This document shows positions 55,012 through 64,000 of a DNA stretch of 64,000 nucleotides, in pieces. The notes under the pieces were generated by a model. It saw nothing but the letters and a program-made list of their open reading frames with translations. It made no database searches and had not been told where the DNA came from. A program made the position numbers and the translations under genes. Position 1 is the stretch's first letter. Each line of letters opens with the position of its first letter. Origin of the DNA: Lentzea guizhouensis (GTDB taxonomy: Bacteria; Actinomycetota; Actinomycetes; Mycobacteriales; Pseudonocardiaceae); NCBI RefSeq assembly GCF_001701025.1, contig NZ_CP016793.1, positions 9,933,873 to 9,997,872 on the forward strand. The letters are read 5' to 3'.

Positions 55012-57097
55012 CGATCCATTCCGACGTGCCTGAAGCTCTTCCTGTACGGCGGGGAGGCCCAGCCATCGCACGCCGCTTTCACCGCTTTCCCGCCGAACAT
55101 CCTCCACAAGTCCGTGAAACTCACAGTACGCCTGACTCTCGTGGCCGCTGCGCATGAGCGCGATCGCCCGCCACAGGCGGATCCTGCGCTCAACGTTGAT
55201 CGCGTACTCAGGCGGCCAACCCCACTCGGTCACCTCATCACGCAGTTCTTCGAGTGCTCGCAGAGCGCTTCTTCCACTCCCGCACATACCGGCCCAATGT
55301 GCGACGACTCGTCGGCAGACGAACAGCACCCTCGGGTCAGGCGATCTCGTCAGGCGATACTCCTCGAACATCGCCTTTGCCATCTCCAGCGCCCGCTCTC
55401 GCTGACCGAGCTCACCTAGCCCATCGACCAGGTCCACTCTCGCGTAGACGGTCCTGGGAGCGAACCTGCCCGCTGTGCTTTCGTTCTGCGCCACGATCGC
55501 TTGCAGCTCCACAAGCGCACGCTCGCCCATATCCGCGCGAAGAAGTTGTTCCGCCCGCACATAACGCAGCGAGATGCAGAGGTCTTCAGGCGCACGGAAC
55601 TCGGCCCGCATGCCAGACGAGGCTCAGCTTGGCATCCAAGGTCTCCTCGTGCTGAGCGCCTAGAACGGCTTCTAATTCCAGTGCTGTGCGGCTCAGGAAC
55701 CGGCGGTGCTCCTCGAAACCGTCTCGAGCACCGATGACGTATCCGCGGTTGCCCCGGCCATCCTGATGGATGCCCGACAGCCGTTCGAACGCCGACTCGG
55801 CTTCGTCGTACCGGTGCCAGGTCCAAGCGGCGTGTCCGACGTCGTTCATCTCTTCGACGGTCGCGGTGGTGATGAAAGCCGCCAACGCCTCGCCAGGTAT
55901 CGCCTCGCGCTCGACCGCGTCGATCAGGTAGTCGAACGCGATGTGCGTGTCATCCCCGTCAGGGAGCAGCAGGCTGCTCGTTCCCCGGACAGGCGTGCCC
56001 GCCCAGGCGAACGCGTCGTCCAGCGACTCCGGACGCAACCGCGCACCGCCCCGTTCCCGCAGGTACGCCTCATGAGCACGAACCAGCGTCTCAGCGGGAA
56101 GCGGCCGGTGGATTCCCGCCCGACGCGCGTCGACCGCGGCGAGCACCAGTGCCGCCCCGCGCGGGTGCGCGCCGGGCGCCCAGGCGTCGCGCCACCTCGC
56201 GAGCAGCTGCGGCCCGGCTGCGAGGTACTCGGAGATGCCGAACTGGTCGGCTTGCGCCAAGGCTTCCGTGATCCGCGGGTCGTTCGCACCGGCTTCCCGC
56301 GCCCTGGACAGCTCGTGCCAGCTCCAGGACCGCTCCAGGTCGACTCTCGTGGCGAGCCGCAGCACGTCCCACCCCTGCCGGACCATCTCCCGGCTGCGCA
56401 CCGGATCGACCACAGCGGCCGGCCCACCGCAGAAGTAGGAGTACTCCTCAGACCGCATGGTGGCGACGATGACCTTCCTGTCGCCTTTGTCGCTGAGGAT
56501 GCTCGACACGCCTGCTCCGGTGAGCCCGCCCTCGCCGAGAAGCCGCTCGATGTCGTCCAGCCACAGCACCGCACGCGAACAGCCGAGCACCGCCTGGACA
56601 GCGGCAGCGGCTCCGTCACGTCCGGTGGGCTCGACCAACCGGTGGCCGGGGAACAACGTTCGCACGGCTTCGTAGGCCGCGCGCGACTTCCCCGCCGTCG
56701 ACTCGCCCACCAGCAACACGAACCGCTCTTGTCGCATCAGGGTTTCCAAGCGGCTCATGACATCACGATGCACGAAAGCCGGCAGACGGTGAACACCGTC
56801 GACAGGCGCGGCCGGGTGCACGCCGAGCTTGACCGGGTCGTCGAGCTCGCGCACCAGCGGAAGCCGGCCTCGATGATCGGACCGGACCAGTGCGACGCGA
56901 CTTTCCGTGCGGTCGTCGCGTGACTTCAACACGGCCGCGGCACGCGTCGACCAGAACCCCGCGACAACCAGTCCGGCAGCGGCCAGAGCGGAAGAAACCG
57001 CCGCCGGCACAGGAAGTTTGGTGAGTGCGGCACCCAGTCCGACCACCAGGCAACCCGTTGCGACGAGCAGCCACCTCCATCTTCGACCCGGTTGCAC
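54991..57097 (-). CDS. Membrane-anchored P-loop NTPase with C-terminal TPR-like repeats (probable frameshift)
   Basis: GTG start at 57097. The N-terminus has two hydrophobic segments (about residues 9-27 and 32-50). A P-loop G-E-S-T-A-G-K-S follows near residue 131 and Walker B A-V-L-W-L-D-D near residue 180. The C-terminal part has TPR-like helices (ETLDAKLSLVWHAG). The first frame stops at 55586. A second frame (55611-54991) carries on directly with TPR-like sequence (A-L-V-E-L-Q-A-I ... L-G-E-L-G-Q-R-E-R-A-L), so one protein of about 700 aa with a one-base indel near 55603-55607 is more likely than two genes. The family is common and poorly understood in actinomycetes. There is no clear link to the polyketide; it may be a regulatory or signalling STAND-like NTPase. 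Confidence 0.7.
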
Positions 57098-57145
57098 GGC
57101 GCCTCCCGAGCGCAGGATTGTATGCGCCCAAACCGTACAACGCGA

Positions 57146-57856
57146 CTAACGACCGCGGCGGGGCTTCGCGCGCTTGGCCTGCTGTTTCGGCTGGTTCTGC
57201 TGGCGTGCCGGGCTCCGCCGCTGTTGCTGCTGCTGGGGCTGCTTGGCCGGCTCCGGCGCGGGCCCGCGGGTGCTGTTGACCGTGCGCCCGCGGACGATGC
57301 CGATCAGGTGCTCGACCAGTTCGGGGTTCTCGTCCTCGACCAGCCACGCCAGCGCCACGCGGGACTGCGGCGCGTCGGTGACCTCGACGTATTTGAGGTC
57401 CTTGCGGTGGTGCAGGCGGGCCAGCGACTGCGGCACGACCAGCAGCCCGACCTCGGCGGCGACGAGCTCGATCGCGTCCGCGGTGGTGTTCGGGCGTTCG
57501 ACGGGCGCCTGACCGGGCTGTTCGTCCCAGTCGAGGCTGTCGTCGGCCGGCTGCCACAGCACGTGCGGCTTGAGGTCCTCAAGGGACAGTTCCTCGGCGG
57601 CGGCGAACTCGTGGTCCTTCGGGAAGACGACGACGCTGGTCTCGGTGTAGAGCGGGATGGCGTGCAGGTCCTCGCGGTCGCCGGGCAGCCGCAGCAGCAC
57701 CGCGTCGACGTCCTTCGCGCGCGCCTTCGCGGCCGCTTCGGCGGTCGTCACCTGAACGAGGTGCAGCGGGGTCTCCGGCAGGCGTTCCTGCCAGATCCGC
57801 GCCCACTTGCCCGGCGTCACACCTGGGACGTACGCGAGCGTGAAAGAGCCGGTCAC
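57146..57856 (-). CDS. LysR-type substrate-binding-domain protein without DNA-binding domain
   Basis: 236-aa protein starting at GTG 57856. Residues 1 to about 170 form a LysR-type periplasmic-binding-like fold (L-A-Y-V-P-G start, hinge segments, V-G-L-L-V-V-P-Q-S-L-A-R). No N-terminal helix-turn-helix is present. The last 45 residues are a Pro/Gln/Arg/Lys-rich tail, probably disordered and very basic. It diverges from a DUF5997 gene; I recall that pair as conserved neighbours in many actinomycetes, which suggests a core-genome block rather than a biosynthetic gene. Its ligand and role are unknown. The next gene on the same strand begins 48 bp downstream. Confidence 0.8.
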   Translation of the reverse strand: MTGSFTLAYVPGVTPGKWARIWQERLPETPLHLVQVTTAEAAAKARAKDVDAVLLRLPGDREDLHAIPLYTETSVVVFPKDHEFAAAEELSLEDLKPHVLWQPADDSLDWDEQPGQAPVERPNTTADAIELVAAEVGLLVVPQSLARLHHRKDLKYVEVTDAPQSRVALAWLVEDENPELVEHLIGIVRGRTVNSTRGPAPEPAKQPQQQQQRRSPARQQNQPKQQAKRAKPRRGR

Positions 57857-57895
57857 GTGCTGAGGCTACCGGACGCTGCGGTTACTCTTTTCGGC
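57857..57895. promoter_or_regulatory. Short divergent promoter, LysR-like / DUF5997 genes
   Basis: Only 39 bp separate the two start codons, so the promoters must overlap each other or the coding ends. No clear operator was seen. Confidence 0.4.
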
Positions 57896-58273
57896 ATGAA
57901 GTCGCAGCAGACGATGAAGCCCGCCACCGCCGCCAAGAAGCTGGGCGTGTACCTCGAGGCGACGCCCGAGGAGTTCCAGGCCGGCGTCGTCTCGCGCGAC
58001 GAGCTCGACGAGATGCAGGCCAACCCGCCGGAGTGGCTGCGCGACCTGCGCCGCAACGGCCCGCACCCCAAGCAGCTGATCGCGCAGAAGCTCGGCATCT
58101 CCACGAGCGGCCTGGTGCGCGCGGGCATCACCGAGGCGCTGACCACCGAGCAGATCAACGCGATCAAGGAGGAGAACCCGGACTGGCTCGTGCGCGAGCG
58201 CAAGACCTACGCCGAGTTCAAGGCCGAGGAGGCGCGCCTGGCGGAGAAGGCGCGCCTCGAGGACGAGTCCTGA
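57896..58273 (+). CDS. DUF5997-type small conserved protein
   Basis: 125-aa charged, mostly helical protein (K-P-A-T-A-A-K-K-L-G-V-Y-L start; W-L-R-D-L-R-R-N-G-P-H-P-K middle; K/E-rich C-terminus). It matches my memory of the DUF5997 family of actinomycetes, which has no known function. ATG 57896 is used; a second Met six codons on is possible. It ends convergently with the P450 at 58274: the two stop codons abut in the palindrome TGATCA, with no spacer. Probably core genome, not pathway. Confidence 0.75.
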   Translation: MKSQQTMKPATAAKKLGVYLEATPEEFQAGVVSRDELDEMQANPPEWLRDLRRNGPHPKQLIAQKLGISTSGLVRAGITEALTTEQINAIKEENPDWLVRERKTYAEFKAEEARLAEKARLEDES

Positions 58274-59458
58274 TCACCAGGTGAGCGGGAACTTCTCCAG
58301 TCCGCCCGCGAGCCGGCCGCCGGGGTGCGACTCCAGTTCGGACTCTCGAACCGCGAGCTTGAGCCCTGGCAGGCGTTCGAACAGCGCCGTGTAGGCGACG
58401 GCGAGGATGATCCGCACGAGCGGGGCGCCCGTGCAGTGCCGCATGCCGTGACCGAACGTGAAGTGGTGGTTGGGCGTGCGGGTGACGTCGAAGTCGTGCG
58501 GGTTGTCGAACGCGCGCGGGTCGAAGTTGGCGAGCGAGAAGTCGAGCATCACCAGGTCGCCCTCGCGGATGGTGACCCCGCCCACGTCGATGTCGGTGCT
58601 GGCGTAGCGGGGCAGCACGGGTGAGCTGATCGTGGCGCGCATCACCTCGTCGACGGCGCGGGCCATGATCTCCGGGTCGTTCATGGCCTTCTCGCGCTGC
58701 TCGGGGTTGCGCAGGAACAGCAGCACGCCGAAGTCGAGGTGGCTGGCGAGGCCCGCGAGGCCGGTGAACAGCAGCGTGACGACGTGCAGGCCGATCTCGT
58801 CGTTGGTCAGGCCGGTCTCGATGAACCGGGAGATGACGTCGTCACCGAGGTCGCCGCGCCGGCGTTCGCCGATCTCGGCGGCGTAGCCGAACAGGGGTTC
58901 CATGCCGGTCTCGGCGTGGTCCTGGTCGGAGGCGCCGACGGTGTCCATGAGGTCGAGGAGCCGGCGGCGGTCCTGCTCGGGGATGCCGACCATGTCGCAC
59001 AGCGCCTGCTGCGAGTAGTCCATCGAGTAGGCCTCGTGCAGGTCGACCGGCGGGCCCGCGGCGATGATGGCGTCGAGCTTGGCGTGCGCGATGGCCTCGA
59101 CGCGTTCGCGGCGTTCGATGACGCGGCGGGCGGCGAAGCTCTTGGTGTAGAGGACGCGTTTCTTCTCGTGGCGCTCCTTCTCGACCTCGATGTCGTCGGC
59201 GGTGACGAGCATGTCGAGCATGGGGTTGCGGAAGTAGCGCGGCGCGTTGGCAGGGTCCTTGTGGCTGCGGCCGAGGCGGTTGTCCTGCAGCAGCTGCTTG
59301 ACCTCGGCGTGGCGGGTGACGAGCCAGCCCTCGTCGCCCGCGGGCGTCCGGATGCGGCACACCGGCGCCTGCTCCTGCAGCTGCAAGCGCAGTTCGCTGA
59401 ACGTCAGGATCGACGGCAGCTCGACCCCGACCAGGGGAAGTTCCTGCGATGTGGTCAT
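58274..59458 (-). CDS. Cytochrome P450 with unusual I-helix, downstream of PKS
   Basis: 394-aa P450. ATG 59458 follows GGAAGG by 6-7 nt; a longer frame to 59488 is less likely. Haem motif F-G-H-G-M-R-H-C-T-G near the C-terminus and E-V-M-R (ExxR) are intact. The I-helix, normally A/G-G-x-E/D-T, reads A-G-L-A-S: the acidic residue is Ala and the Thr is Ser. Such loss is known in some macrolide P450s (EryF lacks the Thr) that use substrate-assisted oxygen activation. It starts 39 bp after the PKS stop on the same strand, so it is likely cotranscribed with the PKS and tailors the same polyketide. No ferredoxin lies beside it. Confidence 0.93.
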   Translation of the reverse strand: MTTSQELPLVGVELPSILTFSELRLQLQEQAPVCRIRTPAGDEGWLVTRHAEVKQLLQDNRLGRSHKDPANAPRYFRNPMLDMLVTADDIEVEKERHEKKRVLYTKSFAARRVIERRERVEAIAHAKLDAIIAAGPPVDLHEAYSMDYSQQALCDMVGIPEQDRRRLLDLMDTVGASDQDHAETGMEPLFGYAAEIGERRRGDLGDDVISRFIETGLTNDEIGLHVVTLLFTGLAGLASHLDFGVLLFLRNPEQREKAMNDPEIMARAVDEVMRATISSPVLPRYASTDIDVGGVTIREGDLVMLDFSLANFDPRAFDNPHDFDVTRTPNHHFTFGHGMRHCTGAPLVRIILAVAYTALFERLPGLKLAVRESELESHPGGRLAGGLEKFPLTW

Positions 59459-59497
59459 GGACGCCTTCCAGTGTTCGGTGGGTTTCACGATGTGCGG

Positions 59498-62400
59498 TCA
59501 GCGCCCGGTGCGGCGGCCGAGCTCGTTGTCGATGAACGCGAACACGTCGTCCACGCTCGCCGAGCTGATCCGGTCGGAGACGGCTTCCTCGGTCCTGGAG
59601 CCGCCGTACTGGGCGAGCAGCTTGCGCAGCCGGGTCGTGACACCGTCGCGGGCGAGGTCGCCGGGGTCGCTGGCGGCCAGTGCGGCCTCCAGCCGGTCGA
59701 GCTCGCCGGTCAGCGACGGTGCGGCGTCCTGGAGCAGCTCGCTCGCGAGGTAGGTGGCCAGCTCGTCCGGGGTCGGGTAGTCGAACACCAGGCCCGCCGC
59801 GAGTTTCAGGCCGGTGGCGGCGGCGAGGCTGTTGCGCAGCTCCACGGCGGTCAGCGAGTCGAAGCCGAGGTCGCGGAACTGCTTGTCGGTGTCGATCGCG
59901 GCCGGGTTCGCGTGACCCAGGACGCCTGCCGCGTGGCCGCGAACGAGGTCGACGAGGTACTTCGCGCGTTCTTCCGCGGGAATCGCGGCGAGTGTGTCCT
60001 TGAAGTCCGAAGTGGACTCCTGGCTGGCCGCTCGCTTGCCGCCCGTGACCAGGTTGCGCATGATGGCGGCGACCGGGCCGGTGGTGCGTCCGGTGGTGAT
60101 GCGGGCCGGGACGAGCACCGCGTCCTCGCGGGAGGTGGCGTCGTCGAACAACGCCATGCCCTGGCGGACGGACAGCGGTGGCATTCCGGTGCGGCCGATG
60201 CGGTCCATCCCGCCGTTGTGCAGATGTGCTGTCATGCCACTGGTTTGCTCCCACGGGCCCCACGCGAGTGAGGTGGCGGGGAGGCCCTGGGCACGCCGGT
60301 GGGTGGCGAGGGCGTCGAGGAACGCGTTGGCCGCCGCGTAGTTGCCCTGGCCCGCGCTGCCGAGCACGCCCGACACCGACGAGTACAGCACGAACGCCTT
60401 GAGCTCCTTGGCTTTCGTGGCCTCGTGCAGGTTCCAGGCGCCGTCGACCTTCGGCCGGAAGACGGTGTTCAGGCGTTCCGGGGCGAGCGAGCCGATGATG
60501 CCGTCGTCGAGGACGCCGGCCGTGTGGATGACGGCGGTGAGTTCGATGCCTTTCACGACCTTCTTGACCGCTTCGAGGTCGGCGGTGTCGCAGGCCGTGA
60601 TCGTGACGTCGGCGCCGTGTGCGGTGAGTTCTGCTTGGAGTGCAACGGCTTCTGGTTCTTCTGCGCCCCGTCGCGAGATCAGGAGAAGGCTCTTGACGCC
60701 GCGTTCGGCGACGAGGTGCCTGGCCAGTTCCGCACCCAGGCCGCCGGTGCCGCCGGTGATGAGGACCGTGCCCTCGCCGCTCCAGTCGGCCGTGTCGACG
60801 GTGTCGGTGACACGGGCGAGGCGGGCGACGCTGACCTGTCCGTCGCGGACGCGGACCTGGGTCTCGCCCGCGTCGAGCAGTCCGGTCGGTAACGGCACGC
60901 TGTCGTCGGTGTCGACGAGCAGGAACCGGCCCGGGTTCTCCGACTGGGCGCTGCGGACGAGGCCTTCGACAGTCGCTGCGGCGAGGTCGCCGTTCGTGAC
61001 GAACACGACCCGTGCTTCGGTGTTCTGCAGGACTTCGAGGGCTTTGTACGCCAGCTCGTGTGCCTGCTCGACGACGTCGCCGTCGCTGGTGAGCCGCAGT
61101 TCCTGCACGTCGGTGGCGGGCTCGGTGTCGGGCGCGGTCACCCATTCGAGTCGGAACAGCGCGTCCTGGTGCTGCTGGGCGGTGAGCGGTGCTCCCCAGG
61201 TGATGGCCTGTGCCGACACGACGGGCGAGCCGCTGGTGTCGACGGCCGCAAACTCGGTGCCGCGCAGCCTGACCCGCAGTGCTGAGGCGCCCACCGCGTG
61301 CAGGCTGACCTTGTGCCACGCGACCGGGACCTGCATGTCCCCGGTGACCCTGGTGGCGAGGTCCAGCAACGCCGGATGCACGCCGTAGTACCGCGCGTCC
61401 GCCGTGTCCTCCGGCAGGGTGACCTCCGCGTACACGGCGTCACCGGCCTGCCAGACGTGGTCCCCGATCGCCGTAGCACCCGTGGGTGGCCACTCGGTGA
61501 TCGTGAAGTCGGCCCGGTGCTCGTTCTGAGCGAGTGTTCCTTTTGCGATCAGGATGAACGATTGATCGTCGTTTGATCGAATGAACACATCGAGCGATCG
61601 TTTGTCGTTTTCCGGCGCGCCGACCCAGACCTGCAACACGCCGGGCGTGAGCGGCGCGGTGACGGTGAGCTCCTCGACCGTGCCGTACCCGACCTGGTCG
61701 GCGGCCCGGAACGCGATCTCCGCGAACGCCGTCTCCGGGTACCCGGTCCTGAGCCGGTTCGTGAACACCACGGAGTCGTTCGTCGCCACGGTCATCGCCG
61801 CGCCGAGCAACGGGTGGTCCGCCGGCCCGAGCCCCAACCCGCTCGCGTCCGCGGCCTGGACCATCGGCGTGGGCCAGTAGTGGTCGTGGTCGAAGGCGTA
61901 GGTCGGGATGTCGACGCGCCGGGCCCCGGTTCCCTCGAACGCCGCCGCCCAGTCGACGTCGGTGCCGGCGACGTGCAGCCTCGCCACCGCCGTCAGCCAC
62001 GCCGTCGTCTCGTCCCGGTCCTTGCGCAACGCCGGCACCGCACCCTCGACCAGCGCGGCCAGCACCCCGTCCGGCCCGACCTCCAGGAACGCGTTGACTC
62101 CCGCCTCCGCCAACGCCTGGACGCCGTCCGCGAACCGCACGGTCTCCCGCACGTGCCGCACCCAGTACTCCGGGTCGGTGAGCTCGTCCGTCGCGATCCG
62201 CCCGGTCAGGTTGGACACGACGGGAATGCTCGGCGCGTTGAGGTCGACGGTGGTGACCACGGCGCGGAAGTCGTCCAGCACCGGCTCCATCAACGGCGAG
62301 TGGAACGCGTGGCTGACAGCGAGCCGCTTGGTCTTGCGCCCTTGTTCAGCGAACCTGCCGGCGACCCGCTGCACCGCGTCTTCCTCGCCGGCGATCACCA

Positions 62401-64000
62401 GCGACCTGGGCCCGTTGACGGCCGCGATCGCCACCTCACCCGGAATCTCTTCTTCGGTCGCCTCCACGGCAACCATCGCTCCACCGCTCGGCAGCTGCTG
62501 CATCAACTCAGCGCGCGCGTTGACCACCTTCGCCGCGTCCTCAAGGTTGAGCACCCCGGCGACGTGTGCCGCCGCGATCTCCCCGACCGAGTGGCCGCCG
62601 ACGTACTCCGGCTCGACCCCGAACGCCTCCGCCAGCCGGTACAGCGCGACCTCGACCGCGAACAACGCCCGCTGCGCGTTCCCGGTCCGGTTCAGCGCCT
62701 CCGCGTCCTCGCCCCACATGACCTCGCGGACCGGCACGTGCTCCAGCACGTCGTCGAGCGCCCGCCGGAACGCCGGGAAGCGTTCGTACAGCTCCCGCCC
62801 CATCCCGAGCCGCTGCGCCCCCTGCCCGGAGAACAACATGGCCAGCCGACGCCTGCCGGCCTGCCCCTGCGCCACCTCCACGCCATCGAGCAGCACCGCC
62901 CGATGCTCAAACCGCGACCGCCTGACCAGCGAGAACCCCACGTCGAACGCATCCGCCGTCGCGAGCCTCTCCCCCACCCTGCCGATCTGCGCGCGCAATG
63001 ACGCCGAGGACTTCGCCGAAACAACCAGCGGGGCCCCCTTGGGGGGACGCGAAGTCCCCACTCCAATCGTCCCACGCACCGCCGACGACTCGGCGCCGCC
63101 AAGATCCACAACTCCCGAGTTGTCCACACCCGCCGAGTTGTCCACAGATTCAGCGCCATCCCCTTGACCAGCACTTTCACCCGGTACGCTGGAAATCGGG
63201 GGGATCCCCGAGCCGGGCGCGGCCGCCGACGACGACGGCACACCCTCAAGGATGATGTGCGCGTTCGTGCCGGAGATGCCGAACGAGGAGACGCCTGCCC
63301 TTCGCGCGCGAGGCACCGAAGGCCACGGTGTGTTCGACGTCAGCAACGACACCGATCCCGCGGTCCAGTCGACGTGTGACGAAGGCGCGGTCACGTGCAA
63401 AGTCCGCGGCAACAACCCGTGCCGCAACGCCATGACCATCTTGATCACACCGGCAGCCCCGGCCGCGGCCTGCGTGTGCCCGATGTTCGACTTGATCGAC
63501 CCCAGCAACAGCGGCTCAGCACGATCCTGCCCGTAGGTCGCCAGCAGAGCCTGCGCCTCGATGGGATCGCCCAAAGAAGTACCCGTGCCATGAGCCTCAA
63601 CGGCGTCCACATCAGCAAACGCCAACCCAGCCGACGCCAACGCCTGACGAATCACCCGCTGCTGCGACGGCCCGTTGGGCGCCGTCAGCCCGTTAGAGGC
63701 ACCGTCCTGGTTGACCGCAGAACCACGCACGACCGCAAGCACGTCATGCCCAAGACGAAGCGCATCGGACAGACGCTCGACCACGAGCACACCGATGCCT
63801 TCAGCCCATGCCGTGCCATCAGCAGAATCCGAGAAGGGCTTGCACCGCCCGTCGCGCGCCAATCCGTCCTGCAGCGAGAACTCCATGAAGGCGCCGGGCG
63901 CCGACATCACCTGCACACCACCGGCCAGCGCGAGCGAACACTCCCCGCCCCGCAACGCCTGCACCGCCAGGTGCAACGCCACCAGAGCCGACGAGCACGC
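59498..64000 (-). CDS. Modular PKS, 3' end: partial KS-AT(malonyl)-DH(dead)-KR-ACP and docking (5' part outside window)
   Basis: Open from base 64000, where the frame begins at A-C-S-S-A, the KS active-site Cys; upstream modules are outside. KS to about 63250; linker (63220-63000) with the DnaA-box-like repeat; AT about 63000-61900 with GHSVGE and SHAFH (malonyl). The DH region (about 61820-61150) has lost the H-x-x-x-G-x-x-x-x-P motif by deletion (reads R-T-G-Y-P-E-T) and the second motif reads H-P-A-L-L-D-L-A-T, so it is inactive. KR about 61000-60050 has [11 protein letters not shown] and NYAAAN (B-type). ACP about 59930-59760 has GFDSL. A C-terminal docking region ends in GRRTGR; there is no thioesterase. 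No frameshifts. Another PKS must follow it in the assembly line. Predicted result: hydroxyl. Confidence 0.95.
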   Translation of the reverse strand, partial: ACSSALVALHLAVQALRGGECSLALAGGVQVMSAPGAFMEFSLQDGLARDGRCKPFSDSADGTAWAEGIGVLVVERLSDALRLGHDVLAVVRGSAVNQDGASNGLTAPNGPSQQRVIRQALASAGLAFADVDAVEAHGTGTSLGDPIEAQALLATYGQDRAEPLLLGSIKSNIGHTQAAAGAAGVIKMVMALRHGLLPRTLHVTAPSSHVDWTAGSVSLLTSNTPWPSVPRARRAGVSSFGISGTNAHIILEGVPSSSAAAPGSGIPPISSVPGESAGQGDGAESVDNSAGVDNSGVVDLGGAESSAVRGTIGVGTSRPPKGAPLVVSAKSSASLRAQIGRVGERLATADAFDVGFSLVRRSRFEHRAVLLDGVEVAQGQAGRRRLAMLFSGQGAQRLGMGRELYERFPAFRRALDDVLEHVPVREVMWGEDAEALNRTGNAQRALFAVEVALYRLAEAFGVEPEYVGGHSVGEIAAAHVAGVLNLEDAAKVVNARAELMQQLPSGGAMVAVEATEEEIPGEVAIAAVNGPRSLVIAGEEDAVQRVAGRFAEQGRKTKRLAVSHAFHSPLMEPVLDDFRAVVTTVDLNAPSIPVVSNLTGRIATDELTDPEYWVRHVRETVRFADGVQALAEAGVNAFLEVGPDGVLAALVEGAVPALRKDRDETTAWLTAVARLHVAGTDVDWAAAFEGTGARRVDIPTYAFDHDHYWPTPMVQAADASGLGLGPADHPLLGAAMTVATNDSVVFTNRLRTGYPETAFAEIAFRAADQVGYGTVEELTVTAPLTPGVLQVWVGAPENDKRSLDVFIRSNDDQSFILIAKGTLAQNEHRADFTITEWPPTGATAIGDHVWQAGDAVYAEVTLPEDTADARYYGVHPALLDLATRVTGDMQVPVAWHKVSLHAVGASALRVRLRGTEFAAVDTSGSPVVSAQAITWGAPLTAQQHQDALFRLEWVTAPDTEPATDVQELRLTSDGDVVEQAHELAYKALEVLQNTEARVVFVTNGDLAAATVEGLVRSAQSENPGRFLLVDTDDSVPLPTGLLDAGETQVRVRDGQVSVARLARVTDTVDTADWSGEGTVLITGGTGGLGAELARHLVAERGVKSLLLISRRGAEEPEAVALQAELTAHGADVTITACDTADLEAVKKVVKGIELTAVIHTAGVLDDGIIGSLAPERLNTVFRPKVDGAWNLHEATKAKELKAFVLYSSVSGVLGSAGQGNYAAANAFLDALATHRRAQGLPATSLAWGPWEQTSGMTAHLHNGGMDRIGRTGMPPLSVRQGMALFDDATSREDAVLVPARITTGRTTGPVAAIMRNLVTGGKRAASQESTSDFKDTLAAIPAEERAKYLVDLVRGHAAGVLGHANPAAIDTDKQFRDLGFDSLTAVELRNSLAAATGLKLAAGLVFDYPTPDELATYLASELLQDAAPSLTGELDRLEAALAASDPGDLARDGVTTRLRKLLAQYGGSRTEEAVSDRISSASVDDVFAFIDNELGRRTGR
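62998..63220 (-). repeat. KS-AT linker repeat (upstream PKS) with paired DnaA-box-like sites
   Basis: About 220 bp, in frame, in a gene over 40 kb from the other copies. TTGTCCACA at 63120-63128 and 63138-63146, 18 bp apart. Matches the module 5 and 7 copies over nearly the whole length. Confidence 0.8.

Noticed and set aside
57146..57856. LysR-like protein as a pathway-specific transcription factor
   Set aside because: There is no helix-turn-helix at its N-terminus and the neighbouring genes look like core genome.

Overview
The window is very GC-rich actinomycete DNA with GTG starts and tight gene spacing. Gene content suggests a Pseudonocardiales-type organism such as Lentzea, Saccharothrix or Amycolatopsis; this genus-level guess is weak. 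Nearly all of it is one secondary-metabolite locus dominated by modular type I polyketide synthase (PKS) genes on the minus strand. Both ends of the window cut through PKS genes, so the cluster is incomplete here.

Layout from right to left along the PKS reading direction. At 64000-59498 is the 3' end of a PKS gene, one KS-AT-DH(dead)-KR-ACP module with a C-terminal docking region, followed by a P450 (59458-58274). At 58273-54991 sits a non-biosynthetic-looking block: a DUF5997-type protein, a LysR-type substrate-binding-domain protein, and a P-loop/TPR protein with a probable frameshift. At 51151-54970 (+) is a sugar/oxidation operon: glycosyltransferase, DegT-type sugar aminotransferase, P450 and ferredoxin. 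At 50867-48123 (-) is a large LuxR-family (LAL) activator. At 44122-48014 (+) is a starter-unit operon: chorismatase, class II DAHP synthase and FAD aromatic hydroxylase. At 43855-1 (-) are three consecutive PKS genes holding a loading module and modules 1-9, the last running off the left edge.

How the genes work together (inference). DAHP synthase raises chorismate flux. The chorismatase carries G240 and C327, which I recall as the Hyg5-type (3-hydroxybenzoate-forming) signature rather than the FkbO type. The carboxylate-activating loading module (CoL-KR(dead)-ACP) would load this 3-hydroxybenzoate. Modules 1-9 then add seven malonyl-type units, one methylmalonyl-type unit (YASH, module 4) and two branched units from VASH-type ATs (modules 5 and 7), minus the unknown outcome of module 9. 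Reductive domains predict hydroxyl (1), alkene (2, 3, 4), hydroxyl (5, 6, 7) and alkene (8); no ER is present. The product would be an aryl-primed, triene-containing polyol, probably a macrolide, decorated with an amino sugar and oxidised by two P450s and a ring hydroxylase. No thioesterase, no sugar nucleotide synthase/dehydratase and no resistance gene lie in the window.

Unusual layers lie on top of this. In-frame DNA repeats occupy the KS-AT linkers of seven modules; four carry a conserved pair of DnaA-box-like 9-mers 18 bp apart. Operator-like palindromes with rare Leu codons lie in two KR domains, and low-GC micro-islands lie in three modules. About ten single-base or 4-base frameshifts are scattered through the PKS and NTPase genes and look more like assembly errors than decay.

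No tRNA, rRNA, CRISPR array, insertion sequence or attachment site was seen. No gene-free stretch exceeds 300 bases; the two longest (266 and 283 bp) are divergent promoter regions.
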